A stretch of 37,243 nucleotides of DNA from assembly GCA_002478265.1 (NCBI GenBank), contig DLNC01000011.1, positions 1 to 37,243 on the forward strand, read 5' to 3'. This document shows, piece by piece, positions 24,693 to 31,982 of the stretch. The translations under genes and the position numbers were made by a program. The DNA comes from Syntrophaceae bacterium UBA7520. Its GTDB lineage: Bacteria; Desulfobacterota; Syntrophia; Syntrophales; Smithellaceae. Under the pieces are notes generated by a model that did not search any database, was not told the DNA's origin, and worked only from the letters and a program-made list of their open reading frames with translations. The first letter of the stretch is position 1. The number at the start of each line of letters is the position of its first letter.

Positions 24693-25435
24693 TAACCGTT
24701 CCTCTTTGTCGTGTCGTGCTGATGGCAGATGATATGCTGGCTGCCGGAGCCGAAAAATCCGGTCATTTCCGAAGAGGCGCAGAAATCCTCGAACGTCCCC
24801 GTAAAAATTATTTTTTTATCCAGGTAAAGCATGCGGCGCGCGAACTTGCCGATGATGCCGACATCGTGTGTTACCAGCACAACGGCGGTGCCGTGTTCGC
24901 GGTTTAATTTTTCCGTGAGGGCGTAAAAGGAATCCCTGGTTTCGGGATCGAGCGCGGTGGTCGGCTCATCAAAAATGAGCAATTCCGGCCTGCTGATGAG
25001 CGAGCGCGCCAGCAGGGCTCTTTGCTGTTCGCCGTAAGAAAGCTCGCCGATCAGGCGCGCGGCAAGATGCCCAATGCCCATCATCTCCAGCACCTGTTGT
25101 TTCTCCCGCGCGTTTTTCCGTCGCAGTCCCATTTCCAGAATTTCGTTGACCGATCCGGGAAAGTGCGTGTTGAGAGAACTCAGCTTTTGCGGCAGATAGC
25201 CGATTTTGTCCCAGCGGCTGAATTCATGCAGCGGCTGGCCGAAAAGAAAAACTTTTCCTGTCTGCAGCGGGAGAATGCCCAGAATATTTTTTATCAGCGT
25301 GCTTTTTCCCGAGCCGTTCGGGCCCACGATGCCCAGGTAATCGCCCTTTTCCAGGCCAAGCGAAATATCGTCTAGCACGCGCGTGGAGTTGTAGCAGAAA
25401 GTAAGATTTTCCGTGGCGATGATATTTACGGACAT
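24692..25435 (-). CDS. znuC: Zinc ABC transporter ATP-binding protein
   Basis: The ATPase of the metal importer, 247 residues. Walker A is GPNGSGKS at 38-45, the signature is LSYGEQQ at 132-138 (in place of LSGGQ), Walker B is LLIFDEP at 152-158 and the switch histidine is His190 in LVTHD. The C-terminus (~234-247) is rich in histidine (SQHIICHQH) and could touch metal, which is inference. It overlaps znuA by ten bases upstream and znuB by one base downstream. Confidence 0.93.
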   Translation of the reverse strand: MSVNIIATENLTFCYNSTRVLDDISLGLEKGDYLGIVGPNGSGKSTLIKNILGILPLQTGKVFLFGQPLHEFSRWDKIGYLPQKLSSLNTHFPGSVNEILEMGLRRKNAREKQQVLEMMGIGHLAARLIGELSYGEQQRALLARSLISRPELLIFDEPTTALDPETRDSFYALTEKLNREHGTAVVLVTHDVGIIGKFARRMLYLDKKIIFTGTFEDFCASSEMTGFFGSGSQHIICHQHDTTKRNG

Positions 25436-26373
25436 GAAAGCCCCGTTTTTAAGTTACTGAGATTATCTTCCATCAGGGAAATAAAAGTCACTCCTTTTTT
25501 CATGTCCTCCTTGCCGATGTCATGGCCGTTGTTCAGCTTAAGCAGGCCCGCGCCGGTTTCCCGCGCGATGGTCTGCGCCAGGCGCGGCGCGATGAGCCCC
25601 TCGTAAAAGATGTAAGGCGTTTTCATTTGCCGGACCTGTTCGGTCATCTCGAAAATATTCCGCGGCAGCGGTTCCGCCTCCGCGGACGTGCTGTATGCCG
25701 CTTTGTATTTGAGATTGTATCTTTTGGCCAGATAGGCAAACGCCCAGTGTCCCGCGTGCAGAATCATGTCGGATTTGCATCTGGTCAGTTCCCTGCGATA
25801 TTTTTTATCCAGCGCGGCCAGCTGTTGTTTGTATTCGCGGGCGTTCGCCTTGTAATAATCGCTGTTTTTCGAATCTTTGTTGATAAAAGCCTGAGCGATA
25901 TTATCGACGATTTTTTGCGCGTTGGCAAAATCAAGCCAGATATGCGGATCAAAACGAGAAATGTGCTCATGATCGCCGTCCTGCTCGGTATCCTGCGCAA
26001 GCGACAAAGGCAGAAGAAAAGTTCCTTTTCCCGTTTCCACGGCCAGCATGTTTGTCTTTTCCGCCGCGGCGGTGATTATTTTATAAGCCCAATGTTCCAT
26101 TTCAAAATTAATGAAAAGAAAAACATCCGCCCTGGTGACTCTTATTATTTCTTCCGGTTTCAGCTCATAGCCATGAACGTCCGTTCCCGGCGGCAGCAGC
26201 AGGGAAGCGGATATTTTGTCGCCACCGATGACGCGGGCGAAGTCATAAAGGGGGAAAATGGAGGCTACTACTTTTAATTTATTTTCATCGGCGGGAATTT
26301 CTTTGGCTGGTTCACACGCCGACAAAATCAACGCGGCAAAAAGCAATATGGCAAAACATTTATTGGGCAGCAC
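25426..26373 (-). CDS. znuA: Zinc ABC transporter substrate-binding lipoprotein
   Basis: Periplasmic metal-binding protein of cluster A-I, 315 residues. The signal peptide ends in lipobox LSAC (Cys20), so it is probably lipid-anchored. Likely metal ligands are His67 (DVHGYE), His144 (DPHIWLD), His206 (LHAGHW) and an acidic residue near 258 (FYEGL). Between residues 125 and 140 there is an acidic/His loop (DTEQDGDHEHISR), the zinc-type loop, which favours zinc over manganese. The start is GTG at 26373 with only a moderate ribosome site. It is the first gene of znuA-znuC-znuB plus a BASS transporter. I did not see a clear Zur operator in the divergent gap to the hemerythrin gene. Confidence 0.92.
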   Translation of the reverse strand: MLPNKCFAILLFAALILSACEPAKEIPADENKLKVVASIFPLYDFARVIGGDKISASLLLPPGTDVHGYELKPEEIIRVTRADVFLFINFEMEHWAYKIITAAAEKTNMLAVETGKGTFLLPLSLAQDTEQDGDHEHISRFDPHIWLDFANAQKIVDNIAQAFINKDSKNSDYYKANAREYKQQLAALDKKYRRELTRCKSDMILHAGHWAFAYLAKRYNLKYKAAYSTSAEAEPLPRNIFEMTEQVRQMKTPYIFYEGLIAPRLAQTIARETGAGLLKLNNGHDIGKEDMKKGVTFISLMEDNLSNLKTGLSCP

Positions 26374-26516
26374 GGGTTATTCTCGCCCTTTCCGGATTTC
26401 AAAGAGTTTTATCCGTATCGCGAATAATTAGCTACTTTCACTAGCAAAAATACCGCCGGGATGCAATCTATAATCATGCAAAATCGGATAAATTGACAAA
26501 AAAATCGACGATTTTC

Positions 26517-26544
26517 TTGCCGTATTCCATTTATGCTGTATATT
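26517..26544 (+). promoter_or_regulatory. Candidate promoter for the hemerythrin-like gene
   Basis: TTGCCG at 26517-26522 and TATATT at 26539-26544 with a 16-base spacer, about 40 bases before the start. Found by eye; moderate match. Confidence 0.4.
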
Positions 26545-26583
26545 AATCAAAATACATGAAAATGACCAAAGAGGAGGGCGAAG

Positions 26584-27126
26584 ATGAAACCGATAGGGCC
26601 TTTGATGTGGGAACACAGGTTGATAGAGAAAATGCTCGCTTCGTTTATGCGTCACATTGACAAAGCGGAAAAAAAGAAAAAAATAAACCCGGTAACTGTC
26701 GATGTGGCTGTGGATTTTGTGCGTGTTTACGCTGACCGCACGCATCACGGAAAGGAGGAAGAAATCCTTTTCCGCGATTTGGCTAAAAAAGATATGTCGC
26801 CGGAGTTGAAGAAAATCATGCAGGAGCTGCTCGATGAACATGTCTGGGGCAGAAAAACTGTCGCCGCGTTGGTAGCGGCCAAATATAAGTACTTGGCCGG
26901 TGAGGAAAAGTCGTTAGCGGTAATTGTGGATCTGGCGCGCCAGCTTGGCGATTTCTATCCGCGCCATATCGAAAAAGAGGATAAGCGATTTTTCTACCCC
27001 GCGCAGGAATATTTAAGCAGGGATGAGCAGGAAAAAATGCTTACGGAGTTTTGGGAATTCGACCGTAAAATGATCCACGAAAAATACAATAAAGTATACG
27101 AAGAATATTCCCTGCTCACCCCCTGA
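26584..27126 (+). CDS. Hemerythrin-like (HHE) domain protein
   Basis: A 180-residue cytoplasmic four-helix protein with a di-iron site. Ligand candidates are His11 (MWEHRLI), His54/His55 with Glu58/Glu59 (RTHHGKEEEILF), His86 (LLDEHVWGRK), and His128 with Glu132 (YPRHIEKEDKRFFYPA). Such proteins bind oxygen or nitric oxide, or act in iron-sulfur repair or oxygen sensing. In an anaerobe an oxygen-response role is plausible. There is no signal domain fused to it. GAGGAGGGCGAAG before the ATG is a good ribosome site. It is divergent from the zinc operon and convergent with the next gene. Confidence 0.88.
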   Translation: MKPIGPLMWEHRLIEKMLASFMRHIDKAEKKKKINPVTVDVAVDFVRVYADRTHHGKEEEILFRDLAKKDMSPELKKIMQELLDEHVWGRKTVAALVAAKYKYLAGEEKSLAVIVDLARQLGDFYPRHIEKEDKRFFYPAQEYLSRDEQEKMLTEFWEFDRKMIHEKYNKVYEEYSLLTP

Positions 27127-27139
27127 TGCCCCAAAGCGG

Positions 27140-27790
27140 TTAATACCTCCAGCCGGAAGCGATGGCGATTATGTTCATCACGATGGGAACAGCGTAAATG
27201 ATGCCCAGCATGGTGAGCTTTGTTTTCATCTTCTTGAGGCTGATCATTACCAGGGCCAGGAAGAAGAACTGGAAATAGCCGATCAGCAGAATCAGCCAGA
27301 TGCCTTTAAACGACAGATTCCAACAGGGATATTCCCAGACCAGCTGCCCGCCGATGTTGAGCAGACATTCGATGAACACGCAAAAGATGGTGTAGGCAAT
27401 CGCCCAGAACCATTTCTCATTGAGTCCCAGGATTTTCTGGTTCTTTTTTTCCGAAAGCGTGTGGTAGTAAATGATGCCCAGAATCAGAAACATGAACATG
27501 ATTTCGATATTCCAGCCCACCATTGTGCGCAGCGCCGTATCGCCGGGTGTGGTCCAGAATGCGGAACGCTGGGTCAGGTGCATTACCCACCCGTTCCATG
27601 TTTCGTTGAAGAAATCGGCGCCGAAAACGGTTAGGCCCGCCAGCACGGCGTTCCAGTTCTTGGTTTTGCGCGCCTCCTTGATTTCACGGGTGTAGATGTA
27701 AAAAATTAAAGCCAGTAAGGGAATAACATACCATTTGATCATTGTCAGGTCTCTCAGGCCGTTTAACGCCTGAACTGTCGCCTCTGTCAT
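27140..27790 (-). CDS. Uncharacterised polytopic membrane protein
   Basis: I do not recognise this 216-residue protein. It has about six hydrophobic helices (~17-34, 47-62, 88-109, 126-146, 160-182, 190-212). Conserved-looking polar marks are FFNETWNGWVMH at ~60-71 (Asn, Glu, Trp and His within a membrane segment) and GWNIEIMFMF (~92-101), as well as NIGGQLVWEYPCW (~145-157). Tryptophan and tyrosine are frequent. There is no signal peptide or known domain. It appears monocistronic and lies convergent to the hemerythrin gene and divergent from a lipoprotein gene. AAGGAGGGCAT precedes the ATG, a strong ribosome site, so the gene is real. Confidence 0.8.
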   Translation of the reverse strand: MTEATVQALNGLRDLTMIKWYVIPLLALIFYIYTREIKEARKTKNWNAVLAGLTVFGADFFNETWNGWVMHLTQRSAFWTTPGDTALRTMVGWNIEIMFMFLILGIIYYHTLSEKKNQKILGLNEKWFWAIAYTIFCVFIECLLNIGGQLVWEYPCWNLSFKGIWLILLIGYFQFFFLALVMISLKKMKTKLTMLGIIYAVPIVMNIIAIASGWRY

Positions 27791-27824
27791 ATGCCCTCCT
27801 TATAATTAGCTGATGAATTATTTC

Positions 27825-27868
27825 CGCGGCAAGTGCCGCGCTGCTGACCCGCCTAGATGGCGCGGTCA
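27825..27868. other. Two adjacent hairpins in the gap between divergent genes
   Basis: CGCGGC/GCCGCG with a four-base loop (27825-27840), followed by TGACC..GCC/GGC..GGTCA (27845-27868, with a one-base bulge) and then a T/A-rich run. The hairpins lie upstream of the membrane protein gene, within its likely leader if its promoter is farther right. The function is unknown. In the plus direction they resemble a terminator, but no plus-strand gene precedes them. Confidence 0.4.
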
Positions 27869-28015
27869 TTTTATATTATTTAAAGCGGAAAAGAAATTGA
27901 TAATATTTAATAGCGCGGGCGGCGAATCATTTGGACAAAGACAGACGATTGCGCTATAAATAACGACTGAAGCACGTTAAAACAAACAATATTTAATTCG
28001 AAAGGAGAATGACCA

Positions 28016-28702
28016 ATGAAGAAAAAAGGCCGTTTCCTCACCATGATAATTTTGCTGACCCCGGTATTTTTGTTTTTAACCGGTTGTGCCGCGCCCAAGC
28101 TCTACAGCATCAACATGAATTATGACGCCGCGCAGGCCGCCGCCCCCGCGCATCTGCAGGCCGAAGGCAAAGCCCGCGACGCGCTCATCATGGTCGCGCA
28201 ATTTGCTGATAAGCGCAAGATGGACGACCAGAAGCAAATCGGACGAGTGGTGCAAAGAGACGGCACCAACATCAAGGTTTTCCCCAAATACACAATTCCC
28301 GCGCAGGCGGTGACCGACGGCGTCAAGGCCTATTTGCGCAAAGCGGCCTATCGCGTTGACGATAAACGGCTGGAATGGGATTTGAAAGAGGCCAGCATTC
28401 CCAAGGAAAAGGCCAAGATTCTTGTCGGCGGCAGCATTGACGAGATGGAAATCATCTGCCGCCGCGGATTGCCGACCAATTCCTATGTAGCCAATATCAA
28501 ACTGACTGTTGTTTTCGCGGATATTGCCGGCGGTTATGTCGCTTACACGCGCCGGGTGGAAGCGTCTTCATCCAAAGAGCATATTTCCTTTTCCGAAGAG
28601 CGCATGGGCGATTACATGAGCATGCTTCTGGGCGAAGCCATCCGCAATGTTTTTGACGACAGAGCCGTCGCGCAAAAAATCAAAGAGTTAGCAACGAAAT
28701 GA
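28016..28702 (+). CDS. Predicted lipoprotein of unknown role
   Basis: A 228-residue exported protein with a lipobox LTGC (Cys24) after a clear hydrophobic signal. The mature part has VAQFADKRKMDDQKQIGRV and a later TDGVKAYLRKAAYRVDD, a pattern (F.D.R...IG......V.D....L...GY.V) seen in YajG-like and related outer-membrane lipoproteins. This similarity is by eye and weak. A cysteine at ~148 (IICRRG) may be reduced or paired. AAGGAG lies upstream of the ATG. The gene stands alone, divergent from the unknown membrane protein. Confidence 0.8.
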   Translation: MKKKGRFLTMIILLTPVFLFLTGCAAPKLYSINMNYDAAQAAAPAHLQAEGKARDALIMVAQFADKRKMDDQKQIGRVVQRDGTNIKVFPKYTIPAQAVTDGVKAYLRKAAYRVDDKRLEWDLKEASIPKEKAKILVGGSIDEMEIICRRGLPTNSYVANIKLTVVFADIAGGYVAYTRRVEASSSKEHISFSEERMGDYMSMLLGEAIRNVFDDRAVAQKIKELATK

Positions 28703-28778
28703 CATGAGTCGGTAATAAGCCTTCTGTTCATTGCCTACGAAATTATGAAGCGTAAGTCCCGCGCATGCGGGGTCATTG

Positions 28779-28808
28779 AACTCCGAAAAAGTCAAGGCGT
28801 TTTCGGAG
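28779..28808. repeat. Perfect 10-base inverted repeat
   Basis: ACTCCGAAAA (28779-28788) and TTTTCGGAGT (28799-28808) around a ten-base loop, just downstream of the lipoprotein gene. A second small hairpin, CCCGC/GCGGG with a GCAT loop, lies at 28757-28770. It may serve as an imperfect terminator for the lipoprotein, though there is no long T-run. Confidence 0.6.
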
Positions 28809-28844
28809 TAAAGGGCGATATGGTCAAGGCTTAATTATTAAATA

Positions 28845-28871
28845 AAAATGGTGAAAATGGTGAAAATGGTG
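28845..28871. repeat. Three tandem copies of a 9-base unit
   Basis: AAAATGGTG repeated exactly three times (28845-28853, 28854-28862, 28863-28871), just before the NUDIX gene and in its likely leader. A short tandem tract like this can vary in copy number by slippage. Confidence 0.85.
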
Positions 28872-28909
28872 AAGGTTCTGTTTAATGGAAAGGGCAGAGG
28901 CTCCGGAGG

Positions 28910-29374
28910 ATGGCCAAGAAGAAAAGCGCGGGGATTTTGTTGTATCGTCAATCGGATAATGGCCTAGAAGTGTTTCTTGTTCATCCGGGCGGGCCTTATT
29001 GGGCAAAAAAAGATGAAGGAGCGTGGTCTTTGCCCAAAGGAGAATTCGTCGAGGGAGAAGATGCTCTTCAGGCCGCCCGGCGCGAGTTTAACGAGGAAAC
29101 GGGTTTTGCTATTGACGGCGCATTTATGGAATTGACGCCGTTGAAACAGCCCGGCGGGAAAATTATTTATGCCTGGGCGGTGGAAGGCGAAATTGACGCA
29201 GCATCTGTAAAGAGCAATTTGTTTTCGCTGGAGTGGCCGCCAAAATCAGGCAGGCGGCAGGAGTTTCCGGAGGTGGATAGAGGCGGCTGGTTTACAATCG
29301 CGCAGGCGCGTAAAAAACTGCGCCCCGCGCAAGTTGGCTTTCTCGAAGAGCTGCAGGAGAAATTGGGAAGGTAA
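28910..29374 (+). CDS. NUDIX hydrolase
   Basis: A 154-residue hydrolase of nucleoside-diphosphate-linked compounds. The full Nudix box GEFVEGEDALQAARREFNEE-TGF begins at Gly44 and fits Gx5Ex7REUxEExGU exactly (E50, R58, E59, E62, E63, G65). The N-terminus KKSAGILLYR and the phrase AWSLPKGEF resemble the group that cleaves diadenosine polyphosphates and related house-cleaning enzymes, with no proof of substrate. The start ATG at 28910 has GGAGG directly adjoining, too close to act, and an AGAGG about ten bases upstream that suits better. The repeat copy at 29.5 kb follows. Confidence 0.9.
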   Translation: MAKKKSAGILLYRQSDNGLEVFLVHPGGPYWAKKDEGAWSLPKGEFVEGEDALQAARREFNEETGFAIDGAFMELTPLKQPGGKIIYAWAVEGEIDAASVKSNLFSLEWPPKSGRRQEFPEVDRGGWFTIAQARKKLRPAQVGFLEELQEKLGR

Positions 29375-29485
29375 AAAAGAAGGCCGAAGACTGAAGGCCA
29401 AAGGTGGAGCGTTGCCGCGCAACGCGGATTACGGCTTATCCGGCATTCGCCGGACTTCGTGCGGGACTGAGGACTGAAATGAAAA

Positions 29486-29653
29486 GAGATTGCCACGGCG
29501 ATTTGTATCGCCTCGCAACGACTGCCCGAGCATACCCTGCATGCGCTGGGATTCCCGGCAGGGCAAGCAGTCGGATTGCTTCACTCATTACATTCGTTCG
29601 CAATGACATGAAGTGAGAGATTGCCACGACGGCTCACGCCGCCTCGCAATGAC
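29486..29653. repeat. Dispersed intergenic repeat, copy 3
   Basis: Begins GAGATTGCCACGG, runs through CCTCGCAACGACTG, a CTGCATGCGCTGGG block, GGATTGCTTCACTCAT, CGCAATGACATGA, and ends with a second GAGATTGCCACG...CCTCGCAATGAC. Bases 29511-29550 (40 bases) are identical to 30639-30678 in copy 4, and a 28-base block ending CTTCACTCAT is also identical. A CCGGCATTCGCCGG near-palindrome lies just upstream (~29440-29453). Short reading frames on both strands here come from the repeat and are not genes. Confidence 0.85.
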
Positions 29654-29662
29654 CCCGCTGTT

Positions 29663-30079
29663 TCACTCCCCGATAATTTGCACAACGATATCGCGTTTTC
29701 TGGCGCGGTTATCAAAATCAATAAATACAATCTGCTGCCATGTTCCCAAGGTGAGCCGGCCCGCGACCAAAGGAATCGAAAGAGACGGTTTCATCAGGGC
29801 GGCGCGGACATGAGAAAAACCGTTGCCATCGCCCCATCGCGCGTTGTGGTGATACTCGACATCAGACGGGGCGATTTTTTCCAGCGCTTCGTGCAAATCA
29901 CGCAACACGCCCGGTTCATATTCAATCGTGGTGAGCGCGCCTGTGGAGCCGGGGCAGAAAATCGTGGTGAGACCTTCGGCAATGCCCGCATTTTTCACGC
30001 AGGAAAGAACGCGCGGCGTGATATCGATGATGTCGCCGAATCCTTTTGTGCTGATGGAAACAGTTTCCGTAAATGTCAT
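29663..30079 (-). CDS. YjbQ/UPF0047 family protein (secondary thiamine-phosphate synthase type)
   Basis: A 138-residue cytoplasmic protein of the YjbQ family, a trimeric protein of uncertain main role; some members show weak thiamine-phosphate synthase activity. The family blocks are visible: CPGSTGALTTIEYEPG (~42-57), YHHNARWGDGNGFSHVRAAL (~76-95) and PLVAGRLTLGTWQQIVFIDFDNRARKRDIVVQIIGE to the end. The second His of the usual HSH triplet region is Phe here (NGFSHV), and I do not know how common that is. It sits between two copies of the dispersed repeat together with the SHOCT gene, divergent from it. Confidence 0.9.
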   Translation of the reverse strand: MTFTETVSISTKGFGDIIDITPRVLSCVKNAGIAEGLTTIFCPGSTGALTTIEYEPGVLRDLHEALEKIAPSDVEYHHNARWGDGNGFSHVRAALMKPSLSIPLVAGRLTLGTWQQIVFIDFDNRARKRDIVVQIIGE

Positions 30080-30178
30080 AAAAATTTTCTCCCTGGCGCT
30101 TATTTATTTGATACGAAAGATGAAGTCAACAGGAGACGCCGCAAGAATGTTTAAATCTGCGTATCAACCGGGCAGACG

Positions 30179-30208
30179 TTGACAAAACTGACATTGATTG
30201 CCTTATTA
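30179..30208 (+). promoter_or_regulatory. Candidate sigma70-type promoter for the SHOCT gene
   Basis: Perfect TTGACA at 30179-30184, then TTATTA at 30203-30208 with an 18-base spacer, about 33 bases before the start. By-eye prediction. Confidence 0.45.
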
Positions 30209-30240
30209 GAGATAACTTTCACAGAAAGGAGTAAAAAATA

Positions 30241-30555
30241 ATGAGGAAACTGTTTGTATTTGCTTCGTTATTGATGACGGCGCTGCTGGTTGTCTCCTGC
30301 GGCCCCTATGGGCCGATGCACCGTTGGGAGAGCGGCCCGATGATGAATTATGGCTTTGGTTACGGAGGTATGTTTATGTGGCTGATATTTCTGATTGTTT
30401 TGGGCGTGGCGATTTATTTTATCGTGCAGACGCTGAAAGATAAAAAAATCGGCGAAGATGTTACAGAAACTCCGATGAATATTCTGAAAAAAAGATACGC
30501 CAAAGGCGAGATTACCAAGGAAGAATTCGACCGGATGAAAAAGGATTTAGAGTAA
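30241..30555 (+). CDS. Small SHOCT-domain membrane protein with a lipobox
   Basis: A 104-residue protein. It has an N-terminal hydrophobic segment ending VVSC (Cys20, lipobox-like), a Gly/Met/Tyr-rich stretch (~22-45), a transmembrane helix (~46-64), then a charged linker and a SHOCT motif at 78-104 (MNILKKRYAKGEITKEEFDRMKKDLE). SHOCT is a short helical module found at the ends of many unrelated bacterial proteins, thought to aid oligomerisation. AGAAAGGAG lies upstream of the ATG. No partner is adjacent, and the next plus-strand DNA is a repeat. Confidence 0.85.
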   Translation: MRKLFVFASLLMTALLVVSCGPYGPMHRWESGPMMNYGFGYGGMFMWLIFLIVLGVAIYFIVQTLKDKKIGEDVTETPMNILKKRYAKGEITKEEFDRMKKDLE

Positions 30556-30613
30556 CAAGTTTGAAGGTGTAGTCCCGCCACGCGGGGCGAAATCCGGCGA
30601 ATGCCGGACGGAA

Positions 30614-30771
30614 GAGATTGCCACGGCGGCTTGCGCCGCCTCGCAACGACTGCCCGAGCATACCCTGCATGCGCTGGGGTTCCCTGCCGGGCAAGCAGTC
30701 GGATTGCTTCACTCATAGTATTCGTTAGCAATGACATGAATTTAGAGATTGCCACTGCAGCCCTACAACGA
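30614..30771. repeat. Dispersed intergenic repeat, copy 4
   Basis: Same orientation and order as copy 3: GAGATTGCCACGGCGGC, CCTCGCAACGACTG, CTGCATGCGCTGGG, GGATTGCTTCACTCAT, GCAATGACATGA, then GAGATTGCCACTG and CTACAACGAC, which is degraded. The first arm forms a perfect GGCGGC/GCCGCC stem, where copy 3 has GGCGAT/ATCGCC. A CCGGCGAATGCCGG near-palindrome precedes it (~30593-30606), matching in the opposite sense the one before copy 3. Confidence 0.85.
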
Positions 30772-30794
30772 CACGGCGAGAGGACAAGAATAAA

Positions 30795-31982
30795 TTATTT
30801 TTCGTCGGTAATTCCCAGTGATTCGCAGATGATTTCGGCGGGATCGAGCGCGTCCATACCGGATAATCCTCCCAACTGCATGCGGCAGGAGCCGCAATCC
30901 GCCATGATGTTTTGTGCGCCGGTTTTTTTGATGAGCGAAACAGCACGCTTTCCCAGTTGCACCGCCGTTGTTTCGTTTGTTTTTTTGAAACCGTAGCTCC
31001 CATTCAAGCCGCAGCAGGTATCGTCAAAGATGTTGAATTCCAGTCCGGGAATCATGTTCATGATTTTCACCGCCGGATAACCTATGCCCAGCGCGCGCAG
31101 ATGGCAGGGAATGTGATAAGCGATTTTGCGCTTCACCGCGCCGAACTGCGGCTTGATATAACCATCATCAATCAACCCGATAATGTATTCGTGCAGGTCG
31201 TAGGTGCTTTCGGCAATCTTTTTTGCCTGCGGTATTTCCAGTATGCCGGGATAGTCATGCAGCAGGCACAGCCCGCAGGAAGTGCAGGTGTAAATCACGT
31301 CATAACCAGCGTCGATATAGTTGGAAAGCGAAGAGGCGTTTTTCTGCGCGAAGTAACGCGCGATCGCCAGATTGCCGTTGCCCAGTGCGGGCAGTCCACA
31401 GCACCATTGATCGGGCAGGACGACATCCACATCAAAGGATTCCAGCAGGCGGATGATTTTTCTGCCGATATCCGGACGATAAAAATTGATGAAACAGCCG
31501 TAAAAGAAGGCAACTTTCTTTGCCGACTTGCTTTTCTTTTTCTTCGCGCTTTTCATAGTCTTGAAGCTGAATTTAGGGAAGGGAAGATAAGTGGTAATGC
31601 CCATGGCGTGAAATATTCTTTTGCCTATTTTGGTATCCGCCACTTTGTTGGCCAGAGGAGCGGTGAGCGAGCCCAGCGCGCTTAAATAGTAGTTATTGGC
31701 AAAAAGCAGATAGGCCAGCGTGCGCGGATTTTGAAGCCCGTATCGCTGCTGCGCCTGAAGAATTATTTCCGCGGGTTCCACGCCGCAGGGGCAGGCCATG
31801 TTGCAGCGCTTGCACTGGCTGCACAAAAGCACCCACTTATCCACGGATTTTTCCCTTTCCATGCGGAAGCGCTGCGCGTCAGGACCGGATTGTTTGGGGC
31901 CGGGGAAATCCGGATTAACCCTGAACACAGGGCAGTTTTCCACGCAGATTGTGCAGCGTATGCAGTGCTCGTATTTCATCAT
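30795..31982 (-). CDS. glpC: Anaerobic glycerol-3-phosphate dehydrogenase subunit C
   Basis: Membrane-associated iron-sulfur subunit of the GlpABC dehydrogenase, passing electrons from glycerol-3-phosphate oxidation to quinone. The 395 residues have two 4Fe-4S clusters, CIRCTICVENCP at 7-18 and CSQCKRCNMACP at 54-65. They also have two CCG domains with CCG at 194-196 and 323-325 plus paired C..C at 233/236 and 363/366, the heterodisulfide-reductase-like signature. I chose the ATG at 31982, which overlaps the glpB TGA. The frame stays open leftward for 42 more residues, but these lie inside glpB and are arginine-rich nonsense. A lysine-rich segment (KSAKKKKSKSAKK, ~144-156) may contact the membrane or be a linker. 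Confidence 0.92.
   Translation of the reverse strand: MMKYEHCIRCTICVENCPVFRVNPDFPGPKQSGPDAQRFRMEREKSVDKWVLLCSQCKRCNMACPCGVEPAEIILQAQQRYGLQNPRTLAYLLFANNYYLSALGSLTAPLANKVADTKIGKRIFHAMGITTYLPFPKFSFKTMKSAKKKKSKSAKKVAFFYGCFINFYRPDIGRKIIRLLESFDVDVVLPDQWCCGLPALGNGNLAIARYFAQKNASSLSNYIDAGYDVIYTCTSCGLCLLHDYPGILEIPQAKKIAESTYDLHEYIIGLIDDGYIKPQFGAVKRKIAYHIPCHLRALGIGYPAVKIMNMIPGLEFNIFDDTCCGLNGSYGFKKTNETTAVQLGKRAVSLIKKTGAQNIMADCGSCRMQLGGLSGMDALDPAEIICESLGITDEK

Noticed and set aside
26374..26583. A Zur operator between znuA and the hemerythrin gene
   Set aside because: I looked for a long AT-rich palindrome near both starts and found none clear enough to report.
29404..29627. Small arginine/alanine-rich reading frames on both strands (also at 30512-30755 and 1077-1271)
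   Set aside because: They come from the dispersed repeat; the same peptide words recur in each copy because the DNA does, and there are no ribosome sites.
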